This document shows, in pieces, positions 5,289 through 5,623 of a stretch of DNA of 5,623 bases. The position numbers were made by a program, and so were the translations under genes. Source of the DNA: an uncultured Brevundimonas sp. (lineage in GTDB: Bacteria; Pseudomonadota; Alphaproteobacteria; Caulobacterales; Caulobacteraceae); the NCBI RefSeq assembly GCF_943913055.1, contig NZ_CALTWS010000176.1, forward strand, positions 1 to 5,623, in the 5' to 3' direction. The stretch's first letter is position 1, and the number at the start of each line of letters is the position of its first letter. Below the pieces are notes generated by a model, which saw only the letters and a list, made by a program, of their open reading frames with translations, ran no database searches and was not told the origin of the DNA.

Positions 5289-5623
5289 ATGGCGGACGTC
5301 CGGCTGGCCGGTGTGAAGAAGCGCTTCGGCACGACCGAAGTCCTGAAGGGCATCGATCTGGAGATCGCCGACGGCGAGTTCGTAGTGTTCGTCGGCCCCT
5401 CCGGTTGCGGCAAGTCCACCCTGCTGCGCACCATCGCCGGGCTGGAAGAGGTCGACGCGGGCCAGATTGCCATCGGTGGGCGCACGGTCAACGACCTGTC
5501 GCCGTCCGACCGGGGCATCGCCATGGTGTTCCAGTCCTACGCACTGTACCCGCACATGAGCGTGTACGAGAACATGGCGTTCGGCCTGAAGCTGGCCAAG
5601 GCCGACAAGGCCGAGATCGACCG
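5289..5623 (+). CDS. MalK/UgpC-type sugar ABC transporter ATP-binding subunit (partial, C-terminus beyond right edge)
   Basis: The first 111 codons of an ABC ATPase read MADVRLAGVKKRFGTTEVLK onward. Visible parts are the A-loop aromatic Phe13, Walker A GPSGCGKST (36-44), and the Q-loop with Gln82 in MVFQSYALYPHMSVYENM, which is close to the MalK/UgpC/MsmX group. It would energise uptake of a sugar, oligosaccharide or glycerol-3-phosphate through two permeases at the inner membrane. The signature motif, Walker B and the regulatory C-terminal domain lie beyond the edge, so substrate cannot be assigned. The ATG at 5289 follows GAGG (5281-5284) at a short 4-base spacing. The gene begins a new unit after the hairpin element, with a LacI-like operator in front. 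If permease genes follow, this ATPase would be first in its operon, whereas it often comes last; this cannot be seen here. Confidence 0.93.
   Translation, partial: MADVRLAGVKKRFGTTEVLKGIDLEIADGEFVVFVGPSGCGKSTLLRTIAGLEEVDAGQIAIGGRTVNDLSPSDRGIAMVFQSYALYPHMSVYENMAFGLKLAKADKAEID

Overview
The window is high-GC DNA from what looks like an alphaproteobacterium, most likely Caulobacteraceae (Brevundimonas or Caulobacter type). The evidence is GC-rich codon use, a DEAD-box helicase of the alphaproteobacterial DbpA/CsdA-like form, a MalK/UgpC-type ABC ATPase, and intergenic CCTCCCCC-ATC-GGGGGAGG hairpins of a kind I recall from these genomes. The genus is inferred; no rRNA or other marker is present.

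Left part (1-1774), all on the minus strand. Read in the direction of transcription, it holds a LuxR-type regulator with a PAS-like N-terminus (1774-1169), a 236-base AT-richer gap with a perfect 16-base palindrome, a secreted fimbrial/spore-coat-U-like beta protein (932-375), a gap with two perfect hairpins, and a second small secreted protein that runs off the left edge (265-1). The layout suggests a regulator next to surface or secreted proteins it may control, but this is inference.

Middle (1775-2945). A divergent intergenic region separates the regulator from a plus-strand gene for an unrecognised 292-residue exported protein (1939-2817). This region has a promoter candidate for the regulator and a three-armed inverted repeat in which one arm can pair with either of two partners. 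No gene or clear signal was found in 2818-2945.

Right part (2946-5623), plus strand. A complete DEAD-box RNA helicase of about 714 residues has all core motifs, a C-terminal DbpA/CsdA-like RNA-binding domain and a long Lys/Pro/Trp repeat tail. It is followed immediately by a 130-base symmetrical element (5093-5222) with 11-base terminal inverted repeats and several perfect hairpins, which probably also ends transcription. After it, a LacI-family-like operator precedes the start of a sugar-type ABC transporter ATPase cut off by the right edge.

No tRNA, rRNA, CRISPR array or transposase was seen. Most of the window is ordinary chromosome. The most interesting items are the non-coding palindromes, the helicase tail and the unrecognised exported proteins.
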